Shown: one piece after another, positions 10,872 to 22,497 of the stretch
Position numbering within the stretch: position 1 is the stretch's first letter
How the letters are laid out: each line of letters begins with the position of its first letter
DNA from: Lineus longissimus
Lineage: Eukaryota > Nemertea > Pilidiophora > Heteronemertea > Lineidae
Length of the DNA: 64,000 nt
Assembly (NCBI RefSeq): GCF_910592395.1
Contig: NC_088320.1
Location: forward strand, 15,436,501-15,500,500
Direction: 5' to 3'
Notes under the pieces: model-generated
The model's input: only the letters and a program-made list of their open reading frames with translations
Told to the model about the DNA's origin: nothing
Databases searched by the model: none
Made by a program: the position numbers and the translations under genes

Positions 10872-13188
10872 TACAAAAACAACCATTAGTTTCAGACGAT
10901 TGTTCGAGAGGTAGATATATCAGCCTTACACTGGTGCAAAGCTGAGGAGACCTTTTTGATTAACAGGATATTTTTGTAAACCGTGATATACGCGCAGGGT
11001 GCGATATATACATCAGCTAGTGTAACCAGAATCGTTTTTATTTTGACCAAACACTTGGCGGTCAAAGCTGTAGAATTGTTACTATTGTTAGTAATTTATA
11101 CGATTTAGCAAGACGAAATGATATTTATTTTGAAAACTTGTGCACCTAATTTATTTTTACATTATTTGTTTCTAAAATCATTTGTTGATTTGTGTTCTTT
11201 TATTCTTTAAATGTTTTATTGTTAACGGTTGAAGATCTGAGTGCAAAAAGTACAAAACATTTAGGGGTAAGACATGAGGCCAAGTCAGAATCTAGATACT
11301 TAATGATTTAGATTGACGAAAAATCCCACAACAGATATTGCTTAATTCAGTTGGCTGGACAGTACGTAGCAAACGCCAAAACAGGTTCCCCTTCTTTCCC
11401 TAGTGCTTTTGGCCTGATCCTCTGGCTATTTGGAAATAGTACATCTTACTTCGAAGAGGCTTCTTGCATTCGGGTCTTCAATCCAACTGCATTTGAAGAT
11501 GACCTAAGCATCCGAAATGATAATGCAGGACCAGCACTCAGCTGGCTCCGCGTCTGATGACATGCATAGCAAGAGTAGTGAGGGTCATTCTTCCGGTTTA
11601 TTGGATCACGGCTGTTTTTGAAGAATGCGATTTTAAGGGGGAAACCCGTCATTTCTGACCCATTTTATTTTTAGCCTTTATCGGTTTCCCCAGGCATGTG
11701 ATTGGACTGGTTCCCATCTTTTCCACTACACGGCGCTGATGTACCAAGATAAAATAATAAATTGTACTGTTACGTTTCATAACTCACACCTTTTCTTCAT
11801 ATTAGTACCATCACCTACCCTACCATAACAACACATTCATTGCTAAATGGTATCAACATGCCTACAGACCATTCCTTCTACACCCACAACCAAAGCCACA
11901 CCCTACGTGATCCCAGCCGCCGCCAGGCTTGTATAGATTTTTTTCAATTAGGGGAAAAACTTCAGATTGACGCACAAGGCCCACTCTAATATGCTTTATA
12001 TATACATGTACTATTTAACTTGTAATGATAAACTTTTTTATCTGTAATAACGTCATAGGCCTATGTGTTGTTAATGTTCGAAAACCGTGAGCATGCATTG
12101 ATTTATCGGAAGCTCTTGACCTATATTTGTGGAATTTCTCTTTGCGGTTTAATAATATTTTTCGTAAAGTCATCGTGATTGTGATTAGATTTGACGTCAT
12201 GCAGGAGACATGCGTCTCATCCCCTTTCATGGGGTTCAGGGAAGACAATTCTATAGTCAACAATTTTACAACGCTCCTCCCTATTTATCTTTTATCTTTA
12301 GGCTGGGAGGATCAACCTATTTGATATTTTTGAAAATGTGATGCCTCTTCGTGTTCTTTACTATTGTATTGTTAAGATATTTAAATCAGTCATTCTCCAA
12401 AGCAGATCAAATGTTTTCCCTCTGTCAACACAGAAGTGTATATCACACCTTGTTCCGCATGTCACCACGGCGGTCATCGTACACGATTTACGCAGGGCGT
12501 AGCAATGATCTCTGACCTTCCGATTGAATCTGGTGTACACAAGGACCGCGATATCGCTCAAGTTGTAAATTTCTCGTTCGTTCTGCGTCTTTTGATTTTT
12601 TCCCCTGCCTATATGAGGACGTTAATTGATCAACAGTACGATGACAATTGTAGCAATCGTTAAAATCTTCGAAAACAAGTTTTATAAGGAACGAAACCAT
12701 TACTCGGGTGGCAATGGTTTATCGATGGTAGCCGAGGCCCGTTATAATAGCATCATGAGTGCAACCCCCTTCGCTCATTCTCATTGAGTATTGGGAAATA
12801 GAAAGGATCAAGCATGTTGACAAGTGCAATAGCAATCTTCGTTATTATGCTTATCCTCCTTCTCTCAATACTTAAAATATTCTTCTTCTTCGCAAACAAT
12901 ATAATATAGTATACTTTGCTGCAGAGTAGCTTCAAGTAGTGGGTTAGTGTGGGTCAAAGGCTGGGGATTCCTTACGTTTGAGATATCCAGAAGGTGTCTT
13001 CTTGATACCGCACTGTACAACCGACAGCTCAGATGAGATTAACAGTCAAATTTAGCTCCCATGTTGGCACTTTTATTAGATTCAGCTTTATAACTATACA
13101 TGTATATTACTAGCTAAAGACGTGATGGAAAGAATCCCCAACCCTATCTCACGTGAAAGTCTAGCTTCCACAAAAGGATTTAGATATC
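10872..13188. other. Intergenic, nothing recognised
   Basis: No gene-like frame, RNA or clear repeat family was found. The stretch is AT-rich with short unrelated reading frames only. Confidence 0.5.
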
Positions 13189-13368
13189 CAGGTGTAATGT
13201 TTTTGAGTGTTTCTGTTTTTGAGTGTTTCCCCTCATTGTTTGGGAACGCTCAAAAATAGATTGACGAGTTTTTCTGTGTATCCCCCCTATTGAAAAGTCA
13301 TGGTCTCTCTAGCTGCCTATTGTTTGGAAACACTGACACATGGGAAACAACCACAGATGTTACACCGG
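13189..13368. mobile_element. MITE family A (GGTGTAA ends), copy 1
   Basis: Related copies lie at 21942-22120, 34478-34657 and 56802-57013. Ends are inverted (CCAGGTGTAA here, CCGGTGTAA in the others, with TTACACCGG at the far end). Inside lie short tandem TTTTTGAGTGTTTC units and an internal inverted pair around TGTTTGGGAACGCTCAAAAA. There is no coding capacity and no target duplication is obvious. Confidence 0.85.
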
Positions 13369-14721
13369 CTCAAGGCCATAGATCGGCTTACTGTATTTAG
13401 CGCAATCATTACGCTTAGCGCAATGAATGGGGGAAAACCCAAAATGTGGTACCTATTTCTCTGCCTATTGAGAAACACGATGAAATGCATGTAATTGGAC
13501 ATAGGGCACGAGATCAACTACTTCCGCTTAGGGAGTGTTCATTATTTGGTTTAATACATTTACCCACACATGATGATTTACCATGGATAAACGTTCGAGG
13601 ACGGACCTGTAGCTCCGATATTTTCGATGTATACTAACACTACTAATCCAATAACAAAAAACTGAAGTACGGGTACTGTTAGGTCGACGACTTTCGCGAG
13701 TGTGAGTTTGTGTTTACCTTGGTTCCATAATCGTCGTATTAAAGATGGCAGGGTGGTAGGTAGACTTAGTTCCCCGACCAGCCAACCGGCACCCGTCCCG
13801 AACTGTACAGTACACAGGGTGGTATATCGTACGTTAACGGAATAGTGTTGATTTTTGTCTGCATTCAGTGGTGTAAGTAGATTTTGACCTTTGACCTTTG
13901 ACTATTTAAAAGGCCCTCTGGCATTTCTGGGGTCAACACCCACTAAAGACCCATACATGTCCCAAGATTGGTGATGATCGGGCCATAGACTGAGAGGTTT
14001 CGTGATTTTGCACTCCGTGACCTTTGACCAGTCATGACCTTGACAGTAGTATTTCGGGGTCAACCTCCTGATGATAGATCTGGGAGCTAGAAAATGATCA
14101 ATATTGCCTTCCTTATCTCCCCACCAACCCTTATTTCCTGATTCCCTTTCCGTTCCCATCCCCTCTTTATCCATCACTGGCCTTCTCCGCTCACCACCCT
14201 CTTCTCACCGAGGCTAATCCATTAGTAAATGCCTACTCCCCTTGGGCTTATTAAAGGGGGACTATAGGCCTAGGCAGGAGCAGAGGTGCTAATTTGGCTG
14301 AGGGCGCTGGGCCATGTCCGATTCAGCACTAAATAGGCCTATATTCCTTACACAAGCGTTAGATGTGAGAGAACCCTTTTGGCGACTTTGTGTAACTTTA
14401 TCTTGCTGCCTTATTGTCTCTTTAAGGTAATCTTTATTATCCCAAAGCAAAACAGACATGATATTCAAGCTTATAGGTCACCGCCACCACACCATGTACT
14501 ACTACTAGTATATAATAGTAGATCAATAGGCGCGCCATCTATGAGATGAAAAGATAACTGACATCTACCCTTGTTCCATTGTATTTTTTAGTGTCAGAAA
14601 ATAATGATTGCTCCCGATGCGTAATATTGCGCTAAATAGGCGTAATATTGCGCTAAATACAGTAAGCCCCAAAGATCAACTCCCACGCATTGCCAGGTTT
14701 CAAATATACGATGTTGGAAAC
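13369..14721. other. Intergenic with short simple repeats
   Basis: No gene supported. A CCTTTGACCTTTGAC-like simple repeat lies near 13886-13910 with related tracts to 14045. Two copies of a 21-bp unit GCGTAATATTGCGCTAAATA sit at about 14619-14660. Confidence 0.5.
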
Positions 14722-14891
14722 CCGGTGTGACAGCGGATATAGTCCCCCTGGAGTCATAGTCCGGTAGCATTGTATTTGATCAATTAAGCAGCATGATCTA
14801 TTGTACCGCTAACCCTAACCAAAACATTTAGCAATGCGGGCTATTGTTACACGGACTATCAGCCCTAGGACTACTATCCCTTGCACACCGG
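14722..14891 (-). mobile_element. MITE family B (CCGGTGTG ends), copy 1
   Basis: 170 bp with inverted ends CCGGTGTG and CACACCGG. The same sequence occurs in opposite orientation at 18820-18989 and 23999-24168, all exactly 170 bp. The interior contains a CTAACCCTAACC tract and no reading frame of note. Leucine-rich frames seen over it are translation of the MITE. Confidence 0.88.
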
Positions 14892-16690
14892 AATCAATCA
14901 CAATTGAGCAGAATTATACATGCAGAGCCAGCGAGTCTAACTGACCAAAGACAAACTGGCACAAATGGCTTAGTTTTACGCATTGGAGGATTTACCAATA
15001 GCCTCCTTTGCGACATGCACGCAAAATCTGTTTCATACGCTGCACGGCACGACTTTATATCTAAGATTCTTTATATCCAACACTGTTCTGTATACGCACT
15101 GACACAGCACGTGCACCCTTTACATTTCTGAAACATGTCTTCAGCTGGAATTACGCATTATCTCTATAAAAATGGGGAATTTCTATTTGTTAAACCGTGC
15201 CGTCCTTCACGCACATTCTTCCAATAACCAAATGGCCTGCCAGAAATGACAGCGCTGATATGGAAGCCTTCCATCGAAATACAGCTCTTATCTGTACAAA
15301 ATTAATACACTAGCACGCCACATTGGCCATTCCTTCGCCCCATGGTCAATCACGACTGATGGCCATAAAAATAGACGAACCTCACTCGTCTTTTTTTTAA
15401 TCACCTCATTGCCAGCCACGAATGACTTCCATCTGCTGCGAGACTCGCTGCTTCTTTGCAGAAATGGTAGCCTTCTACCCTTACAGCCCTTATCTGTTAC
15501 TAAATGACGACCCTCACTCGTCAAACTTCATCGCCTCATGGCCATCCACGAATGATTTCCATGTGCTGCGAGACTCGCTACACCATCAGAGCACAGTGTA
15601 GCGCCTGTACAGTGCACATAAAGGTGTACACAAATACTGCGATACTTACTAACAGAGTGGAGCAAAGCCCTCCACACCAGACGAACACACAATGAATGAC
15701 AAATGATCACTCAGCGTGCCATCTAGTGAGGAATGACAGAACCAACTTATACAGGCAGATCCGCGTGCGCCAAGTGTTGGTGTAACGGAGTCCGGGCCAG
15801 CGGAGTGATCCAAGGCTTGAGGATCAATATCTGGTTTCATATGAGATTGATGATGGTGGGCCGATAACATTCTCTTCTGACTCTTTAATATAGTATGTAG
15901 ATTCGTTTATCAATAGTGTTGTGGATCTGGGTTTCAGGGGTTAAAAGTATTAACTAAAATATATAATGCATATTCAGTGCAATGCAGTGTTTCCTTGGGT
16001 TGATTTTATTATACTCATTCTGGGATGATCCACAGCTAAATACATGTAGTTAGGTGAGGGAACGTATATTTCTACTATTATGGGATTATATGGGGATTAT
16101 AAGCCATTTACTTTGTAAGTAATAGTAGTACATGGTGTAGTGTACATAGTTTGACTGGGCATTTAGGATGTATTGTCTGAGTGACTTGAGTAGGGGCCGT
16201 TTAGTCACCCTTGAACATGGGCTATTGTTCAGGGTGTCAGGGGTTGGGGAGGGGCTGAGACTAAGGGTTGCTTATGCCACAAGACACGAAAGGAGAAGGA
16301 CCAACAAAATACCTGTCGAGAGAACAACCGATTTGCCTGAAGAGGCCAGCTACATCGCTATAACTTCCGCCATCGGCATCATCACCTGACGCAGTGCCAC
16401 CTGTCGGATTACCAGCTAAGCAGCGCCGCGCCAAGTGACTGGCTAGTATCATTATACGCCCGATTTTACAACAATAGCGTTCGAAAAATGAGGAATAAAA
16501 TGTAATTTTCCTAATTTTCCCCTTTGAGGTTGGGTCTCACATTCGTGAACATGTCAGACAGTCGCTGACGAGAATTTGGAAAACCTCTGGAGGGTACCTA
16601 TTTTGTTGCTTGAAAAACCGTAAAAGCTTTTTATAAGCACAAAACCTTTATTTTTAAGAGTGTTGAGTCTTAAAAGTAAATAAGTATTAA
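14892..16690. other. Intergenic with a decayed tandem repeat near 15.37-15.59 kb
   Basis: No gene supported. Two units starting GACGAACCTCACTCGTC and GACGACCCTCACTCGTC (15372 and 15507) share the downstream tract TGCTGCGAGACTCGCT, a tandem repeat of about 135 bp, with a weaker third relative just upstream. The rest is unremarkable. Confidence 0.55.
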
Positions 16691-16699
16691 CTCTTTTTG

Positions 16700-16985
16700 T
16701 ATAAGATTCGAGTCTGCATTTTGTATCTCGGGGTTCTTCGTTTTGTAGTTGGGTCTGCGTTTTGTAACTCGGGTGGTCTTCGTTTTGTAGATTGGTCTTC
16801 GTTTTGTAGTTCGGGGGTCTTCGTTTTGTAGATGGGTCTGCGTTTTGTATCTCGGGGTCTTCGTTTTGTAGATGGGTCTGCGTTTTGTAGTTCGGGGATC
16901 TTCGTTTTGTAGTTGGGTCTGCGTTTTGTAGCTCGGGGGGTCTTCGTATTTGTACATGGGTCTGCGTTTTGTACAGGCCTGCAGT
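16700..16985. repeat. Minisatellite of alternating TCTGCGTTTTGTA / TCTTCGTTTTGTA units
   Basis: About seven tandem units of roughly 40 bp, each made of two similar halves, TCTGCGTTTTGTA and TCTTCGTTTTGTA, separated by TCGGGG or GATGGG. On the minus strand this stays open and reads as repeated KTQTHLQNEDP-like peptides in two frames, because the repeat lacks stops. No gene context supports a protein. Confidence 0.9.
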
Positions 16986-17903
16986 TTTCGATCTTCGGAT
17001 TGCATACACCCGAAATATAAGCGTGTTATTGCTAATGCGGCATAAGCACCGATCTCACGAGGCGAATGCTTGTCGGCGTAGCGATAACGGTTTCTGTGCA
17101 GTAATCGACAACTTGAATTGTCAGCGAAGGAAGCTTGACTATGTTGGACCTAAATCTGCTGGCTTTCTCATCGATGTGTAGTTATTGTCACAGTAGACAT
17201 CTAGGCTTTGATGACTTACCTTCAAACTCTGTAACAGCTGACTGTAACCCAAACGTGAGAAGATGTCAACGATAAAGCTTATTTGCCAATCAAATCACGT
17301 ATGCCAATGTATATATATTCCCCACAGTTCTTAATATCTCCAGTGATCAAAATCATTCTCACATTGTTGATTCACGGCTTACTTGTACCTCATGGATGGT
17401 TGCTTCTCTCAATGGACGCTTTGACCAAGCTCACCTTAAATTCATTTCTAACGGACTCAATTTATGATACATAATTGCATCAATATTGCCAAGCCTCATC
17501 AGTTATGTGCCGAAGAATGAATTAAGTAGGCCGATCTTTTTTTCGGGACTGATGATTGTCATCTCTAACTGGAGAAGCACTTGATCTCTTGGTAAAAAGT
17601 ATTGGCAACATGTCTGTCCTAGCGCGTTACCGAGGGTAAATAATACAGCTTGCTGTCGTATTGTCATGATAACGGTTAAACATTCTCTTATAATGGGTTC
17701 CCGTGATATGAAAGTAGCAGAAGGAGTATCCTTAACTAGGGACAATGTACTTATCACTGAATGAATTCTTGTTGCCGTAAAGTCGACTTTCATAGACATC
17801 CATATGATATGACAATTCTACATGACGTCATCCACTTTAATCGACAAGTCAATGACATCGTAAATCAAGAAGGAGTGTAACCAGATGTTTATTCTCTCGG
17901 TTA
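16986..17903. other. Intergenic, nothing recognised
   Basis: No coding exon, RNA gene or repeat family could be supported in this stretch. Confidence 0.5.
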
Positions 17904-18289
17904 GGCCATTGGAATGATTAATCCTGTTTACCGTCCGAGAGATTTAAAAAGATGATGAGGCTTTTTTTCATTTTTCATTATTCATTATCGGTTTACAGTC
18001 TGATTTACTGGTCAAAACACGCGATTCAGTAAATGGAAATCAGGTCGGTCATCAACATGAGGCATTGAAAAAATGTCATTATTATGATGAAGAGCCTACC
18101 CTGCCAAGTTTTTATTGTGTTTTTCAATCATTTAAGGTAAAGATGAACCACTGGAAAGATTATTTAAATAAAAAAATGATGGCAACAATAAAATAAATAG
18201 ATTTTTAAAAAAATAATGAAAATATTTCATGTTCGCTCAGAACCCATGCGGGAGGTGGACGGTAAACAGGATTAATAATTCCCATGGCC
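17904..18289. mobile_element. PIF/Harbinger-like MITE
   Basis: 386 bp flanked by the trinucleotide TTA on both sides (17901-17903 and 18290-18292). Terminal inverted repeats of about 33 bp start with GGCC and share a perfect core around AATCCTGTTTACCGTCC. GGCC-type ends with a TTA duplication are the hallmark of PIF/Harbinger non-autonomous elements. No transposase is present. Confidence 0.75.
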
Positions 18290-18819
18290 TTAGCACAGTT
18301 CAGTTCTGCGTTAAAGCTGAACCACCACCTTTATATACAGAAATATGGTCTTTCAGGAATATCAGTAACTGCTCTCAAATTTCCCGGCGCTGATGTTGCA
18401 TTCAAGTCACACGGAATTTAACGCAATACCGTACATGGCCCACTCTACTTTCATGCGTTAGAAATAGACTTTGGATTGATGCAGAATCTCCGATAGAAGG
18501 TCGATAGTTTGCACAGTATCTCCTACTTAATCTTGACACATTCAAACATGAACGCAACATTAACGTATTCCAAACTTCTAAAATGGGCTTTCTGATTTTA
18601 GGTGAGTTATCATGAAGGTAATAATATGATACTGAGCGTTACTTCAGTGGTGACATTAAAACCAGTTCGTTGTAAACAAATCAGCCCATCTTCGACGTTT
18701 AGGGCGATCTGCATACCCAGAACACAACCTGAATAAATGTCGATGGATAGTAAAGGATTTACTTTATGCGATGAAAGTTGATGCCAAAAGATATCATGAG
18801 CAGGACCGGTAATTGCCGC

Positions 18820-18989
18820 CCGGTGTGCAAGGGATAGTAGTCCTAGGGCTGATAGTCCGTGTAACAATAGCCCGCATTGCTAAATGTTTTGGTCACGGTT
18901 AGCGGTACAATAGATCATGCTGCTTAATTGATCAAATACAATGCTACCGGACTATGAATCCAGGGGGACTATATCCGCTGTCACACCGG
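18820..18989 (+). mobile_element. MITE family B, copy 2
   Basis: 170-bp copy of the CCGGTGTG-ended element, inverted relative to the copy at 14722-14891. It differs at few positions, for example GGTCACGG in place of the GGTTAGGG tract. Confidence 0.88.
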
Positions 18990-19388
18990 TCATGTGGCCT
19001 GGATTTCAAACAAATATGTGTGAGTAACCTGCAGATGACGATGATTGACTCGCATACAATGCCACACTTTACTTTCACACCAAATAAGTTAACTTTTGTT
19101 TTAAACGATCTTAACTAAGTTGGAAATCTCATAATGTCCTGTTGGGCGTTGGCAAAGCAATATTATGGCGGCTTCGTTCAAACTTAACATTTTGCTCCTA
19201 ATAGTGTTACAGACTGTTTTGGCTGAATATAAAAACGGTTAGATAGAATTGATTAGTATGATTGCATCGATTGTTTATCTGGAAATTTAACCGTGGTCAC
19301 TTATTGGTTTGCCATCACCGAATAGAGGATCATTCCACCAAGCAGTGTCTTTTTAATCCTCAATAATGTCTGCAAACCAATTGTATTG
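18990..19388. other. Intergenic, nothing recognised
   Basis: No feature could be supported between the MITE and the first SINE-like unit. Confidence 0.5.
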
Positions 19389-19530
19389 TACGCGGTCACC
19401 GATCCGAAGGTTGACCGCGCTCAACGTTGCTTAACTTCCACTCTGGGGCGAATGCGCCAACCACTGGGCCATAAAGGAATTCCCTCATGGCCGGCGGGTT
19501 AAGCCGTGCCATATACCTGTGGGTACTATT
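19389..19530 (-). repeat. SINE-like unit with tRNA-type A box and 5S rRNA-like core, copy 1
   Basis: Read on the minus strand, the unit holds TGGCCCAGTGG, which fits the tRNA A-box consensus, followed by GAAGTTAAGCAACGTTGAGC and then GGATCGGTGACCGCG. Those tracts closely follow the internal promoter part of animal 5S rRNA, in the same order and spacing. The 5' half of 5S is absent, so this is not a functional 5S gene. A chimeric tRNA/5S SINE or a 5S-derived pseudogene is the best reading. Confidence 0.55.
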
Positions 19531-19654
19531 CATCATTCCCCACTTCGGACAGACATGGATCGTCCTCGATCCTACTTAGCGCTTCATGCGTCTCAGTACC
19601 GAACTACAAATCCAGAGCTCGCATCGCGTGGGAAGGTCTGCCAGATGTATTATA

Positions 19655-19795
19655 CGCGCCGGTCACCGATCAAAAGATTGACCGCGCTCAACGTTGCTTA
19701 ACTTCCACTCTGGGGCCAACGCGCCAACCACTGGGCCATAAAAGAATTCCCTCATGGCCGGCGGGTTAAGCCGTGCCACATACCTGGGGGTACTA
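19655..19795 (-). repeat. SINE-like unit with tRNA-type A box and 5S rRNA-like core, copy 2
   Basis: Second copy, 267 bp downstream of the first and about 90% identical by eye across about 140 bp. It includes the same A-box-like tract and the same 5S-like GAAGTTAAGCAACG core on the minus strand. The close spacing suggests either tandem duplication of a larger unit or two linked insertions. Confidence 0.55.
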
Positions 19796-20058
19796 TACAT
19801 CAATGTTTTAACTCTTGTAATACATATACATACTGTTAACCGCCAACGTTTCGCGGACGTTCGATTTTTTTTGCCGTTTACAGTCCCTTAAGCACTGATG
19901 AACGTGAACTCAATCCATGCTGTAGTAATTGTCCTTCAACGAAGAATGAAATGTACCTTGTCTATTCTAGTGCAGTTTTACGAGAGAGAGCAGAAAATAA
20001 CAAAATATCGAAAAGGCTGACCTCCTTGATACGTGATCCCTTCGCTCCCTCGCTTCAG

Positions 20059-20742
20059 ACCTGGTGTACTGTGACTTCAATGGTAGCTATGTGAAAGGGG
20101 ATTGGTGCGGACTTAAGCCAACTGGGTCAACCGAAAGATGGATTTTCAGGAATAGTCGAATGGACCCTGGAGCCCCTCGCCCATACTTTACAAGTTGGTT
20201 GACCAGATCTTAACCGAAGTTCTAAGATACGGTCCTTAGTGTCATTAGGACAATATTGAAACTCGCCATAGCTTTACCTTTATTTTGATACTGGACTTGA
20301 ATATATTCAGAAACGATATTAGATCGGTGAACATTGAGTTTAGGTTCAAGAACATGGCATAAAGTATTTGACTCCTTTAAATCTCAAGTGAACTGACTTT
20401 TTCTCATTGTCTACAGACTGGTATCTTCGATTCACGGTCGGGAAAGATGAAGTAAAACCGTTTGATCGCACTTCGCACATCTCTCTCCATAAGCTCGACT
20501 TTGGGAAGAATTACTGCCTGATTATCTGGTACAGAACGGGCGACAACGCAGAATTAGCAGTCAAGTCCCGAAGCCAGGTTTTGTCGAACCTTTCTTCTAG
20601 TAGTGACTGGAAGGAGTACAAATCGACCATATCTGCGCCATCGAAATACGACAATGACCTACGTATTTTTGTCAAGGTCGCAAGCAACACGTACGGAACT
20701 GCAGATATCAACAAAATCGTGCTGAATTTTGGCGCCTGCTGA
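20059..20742 (+). CDS. MAM-like extracellular domain gene, last two exons
   Basis: Exon 20059-20193 follows a TCGCTTCAG acceptor and reads LVYCDFNGSYVKGDWCGL, resembling the start of MAM domains (Cys-x-Phe...Trp). Its donor (GTTGGT) leaves one base. Exon 20416-20742 follows a CTACAG acceptor and needs exactly one base, so the phases match. The second exon reads WYLRFTVGK, then YCLIIWYRTGDNAELAV, and ends VLNFGAC-stop, matching the MAM pattern CLxFWY...G...L and a closing Cys. MAM domains mediate adhesion in secreted or membrane proteins. Upstream exons are not identified, so this is the 3' end of a gene or a fragment. An AATTAAA near 20797 could be its poly(A) signal. A different jelly-roll domain is the main alternative. 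Confidence 0.5.
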
Positions 20743-21409
20743 TTAGCACGGTTACACCAAGAAGATTTGTATTTTTCCTGCCATCACATAAGATGCAATT
20801 AAAGCTGTCGTCAAATCTCGAATATTTCCTTGTCTTTAGTGAATCACATGAACAGCTCGGACGTAAGCGGATAGCTGGCGACTAGAATAAGGTTTTCTGC
20901 CAAAACCTACACAGCACCACAAACAAATGTCATGATACAAACAATGATGCTACCTTTATTGCAACGTACCCTAGTAGTAGCTATTCCACTACGGGGTAAT
21001 TCAGGAATTATGTTGAATAATGTTGATAATCGTACTTCCGAAGTTTACACTTAAGGCTATTGTATCAACTGTATGTTCTGATGTTGTTCTTGTCGCCATT
21101 GAACAGAGTCTCAGATGGTTCATGTGCTCCGCCCATGCGAGACGTGGTACGATCTTGGAAAGTTAGCCAGAAAAGAATCAATGGAAATGATGTACAGTTC
21201 CGATGGTCATATATATTATACCAATGGTTTATACGCCGGGTGTGGTGGGACAATCTGCTTTGGGATAGCGTAGTCCGGGAACAAATGATTCCTTTATGCA
21301 CGTGTAACCGCTCGGATTATTGATCGCTTAGAAATGAATAGAAAGGAAGTAAAGTATCTGAATAATACAATAGTTGGAGGGCGAGAACTTAACGATCAAC
21401 AGTACTTAC
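20743..21409. other. Intergenic, nothing firmly recognised
   Basis: No exon could be supported. A minus-strand Cys-containing frame near 21230-21310 may be a further decayed exon of the neighbouring minus-strand gene, but splice signals were not convincing. Confidence 0.4.
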
Positions 21410-21635
21410 CAGACGGAAAATTGTTTCCATATACCCCCGCCCCAGAGGTGTTTTCCTCTCCTTCTTCCGGATGACAACAAATCGTCCTACCATCGGTCTG
21501 TAGCAAGAGAAGGATTTGGTCTTTCCCTTCTAGGCCCGACACGCTGTAGTAACATCGGTGGTTGCGGTCGATTTTGAAGGTGGCTGCATTGGGCAATTTG
21601 TTTGAGACCGCCACCTCGAAGTGAACCAGATTTTT
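21410..21635 (-). pseudogene. Candidate exon of minus-strand secreted-gene family (gene 3)
   Basis: On the minus strand an open stretch runs from a CTAATTTTAG acceptor to a strong donor (GTAAGTACT at 21401-21409). It encodes a segment containing FEVAVSNKLPNAATFKIDR and CYYSVSGLEGK, not recognised as a named domain. It sits downstream of a PAN-like exon (22139-22497) in the same orientation, with a family A MITE in the intervening intron, as in the paralogue at 33973-35014. A TGA close to the acceptor in the same frame suggests decay or a misjudged acceptor. Confidence 0.35.
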
Positions 21636-21941
21636 AGATCATCTAAAATTAGAGAAGTTGAGATCGTGACGAATCAACCTTAAACACGTATTAATGAAAC
21701 AGTATAGCATGTAGCACATGTATGAATGACTTTGTAATCAGCACTTCAATTCAGTTTTGAAATTTCCAAACACCTGTCACTCAAATAGTTGATGGACTGG
21801 CTGTATGTTCACCAAGGCATGAGAATGCATGCTACGGTTTAACATCATATTACATAATGATTATCTAGTCTCTCTAGCCATTAATATCTGCCCAAATAGT
21901 GAACAATTGTGTAGGGAAAATGCACAAAATTGATTTTCACG

Positions 21942-22120
21942 CCGGTGTAATGTTTTTGAGTGTTTCTATTTTTGAGTGTTTCCCCTCATTGTTTGGGAAC
22001 GCTAAAAGATAGATTGACAAGTTTTTCTGTGTTTCCCCCTATTGAAAAGTCATGGTCTCTCTAGCTGTCTATTGTTTGGAAACACTGACACATGGGAAAC
22101 AACCACAGATGTTACACCGG
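21942..22120. mobile_element. MITE family A, copy 2 (intronic)
   Basis: 179 bp with ends CCGGTGTAA and TTACACCGG. Flanking sequence on both sides resembles the flanks of the copy at 34478-34657, so the insertion predates the tandem duplication that made the two host genes. Confidence 0.88.
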
Positions 22121-22138
22121 TCATGAAAGTAAGAGTAA

Positions 22139-22497
22139 AGGACCAGTTGAAGACGATGTCGTTTTACCTTGTTCTCAGCCGATCTTGAATATACCTGGCT
22201 GCTATTTCGTCTGCGGTGCATCACTGCTGTTGAGTTTGCACAACTCTATCGACGAATCAAACTCGAACAAACTCAAACCCAAACTAGCGAGATATCAGCT
22301 CAAATCCAAACTAGTGGGATGTCATGACAAATGGAGGAACACGCGAGCAACGATCCTGTTTGGCAATTTCCCAGATTTGGTTGTTGTATAGACAACTCAA
22401 TGTAAGCTCTTTGGAACGATGATGACATTCTTAACGCCAATGAGGATTTCTTCTTTCCGACTTGAATTAACGAAAAGGTCAACTGGTTCCATAACAT
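22139..22497 (-). pseudogene. Decayed PAN/apple-like first exon (gene 3)
   Basis: The minus-strand frame starts MLWNQLTFSLIQVGKKKSSL and continues through a segment with CQTGSLLACSSICHD, closely related to the better-preserved exon at 34706-35014. A stop follows shortly after the CHD tract, and the rest of the domain is recognisable only in other frames up to a GTAAAA donor near 22163. It is a broken copy. Unit 2 restarts inside this exon at 52174. Confidence 0.55.

Noticed and set aside
14844-15131. 95-codon plus-strand frame with MLHGLSALGLLSLAHR, also seen at 18610-18867
   Set aside because: The shared N-terminus is the translated end of MITE family B.
16554-17009. Minus-strand 151- and 111-codon frames with KTQTHLQNEDP-like repeats
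   Set aside because: They are two-frame translations of a stop-free minisatellite; there is no promoter, splice signal or domain.
19389-19530. Functional 5S rRNA gene
   Set aside because: Only the downstream half resembles 5S; the 5' half is replaced by tRNA-like sequence.
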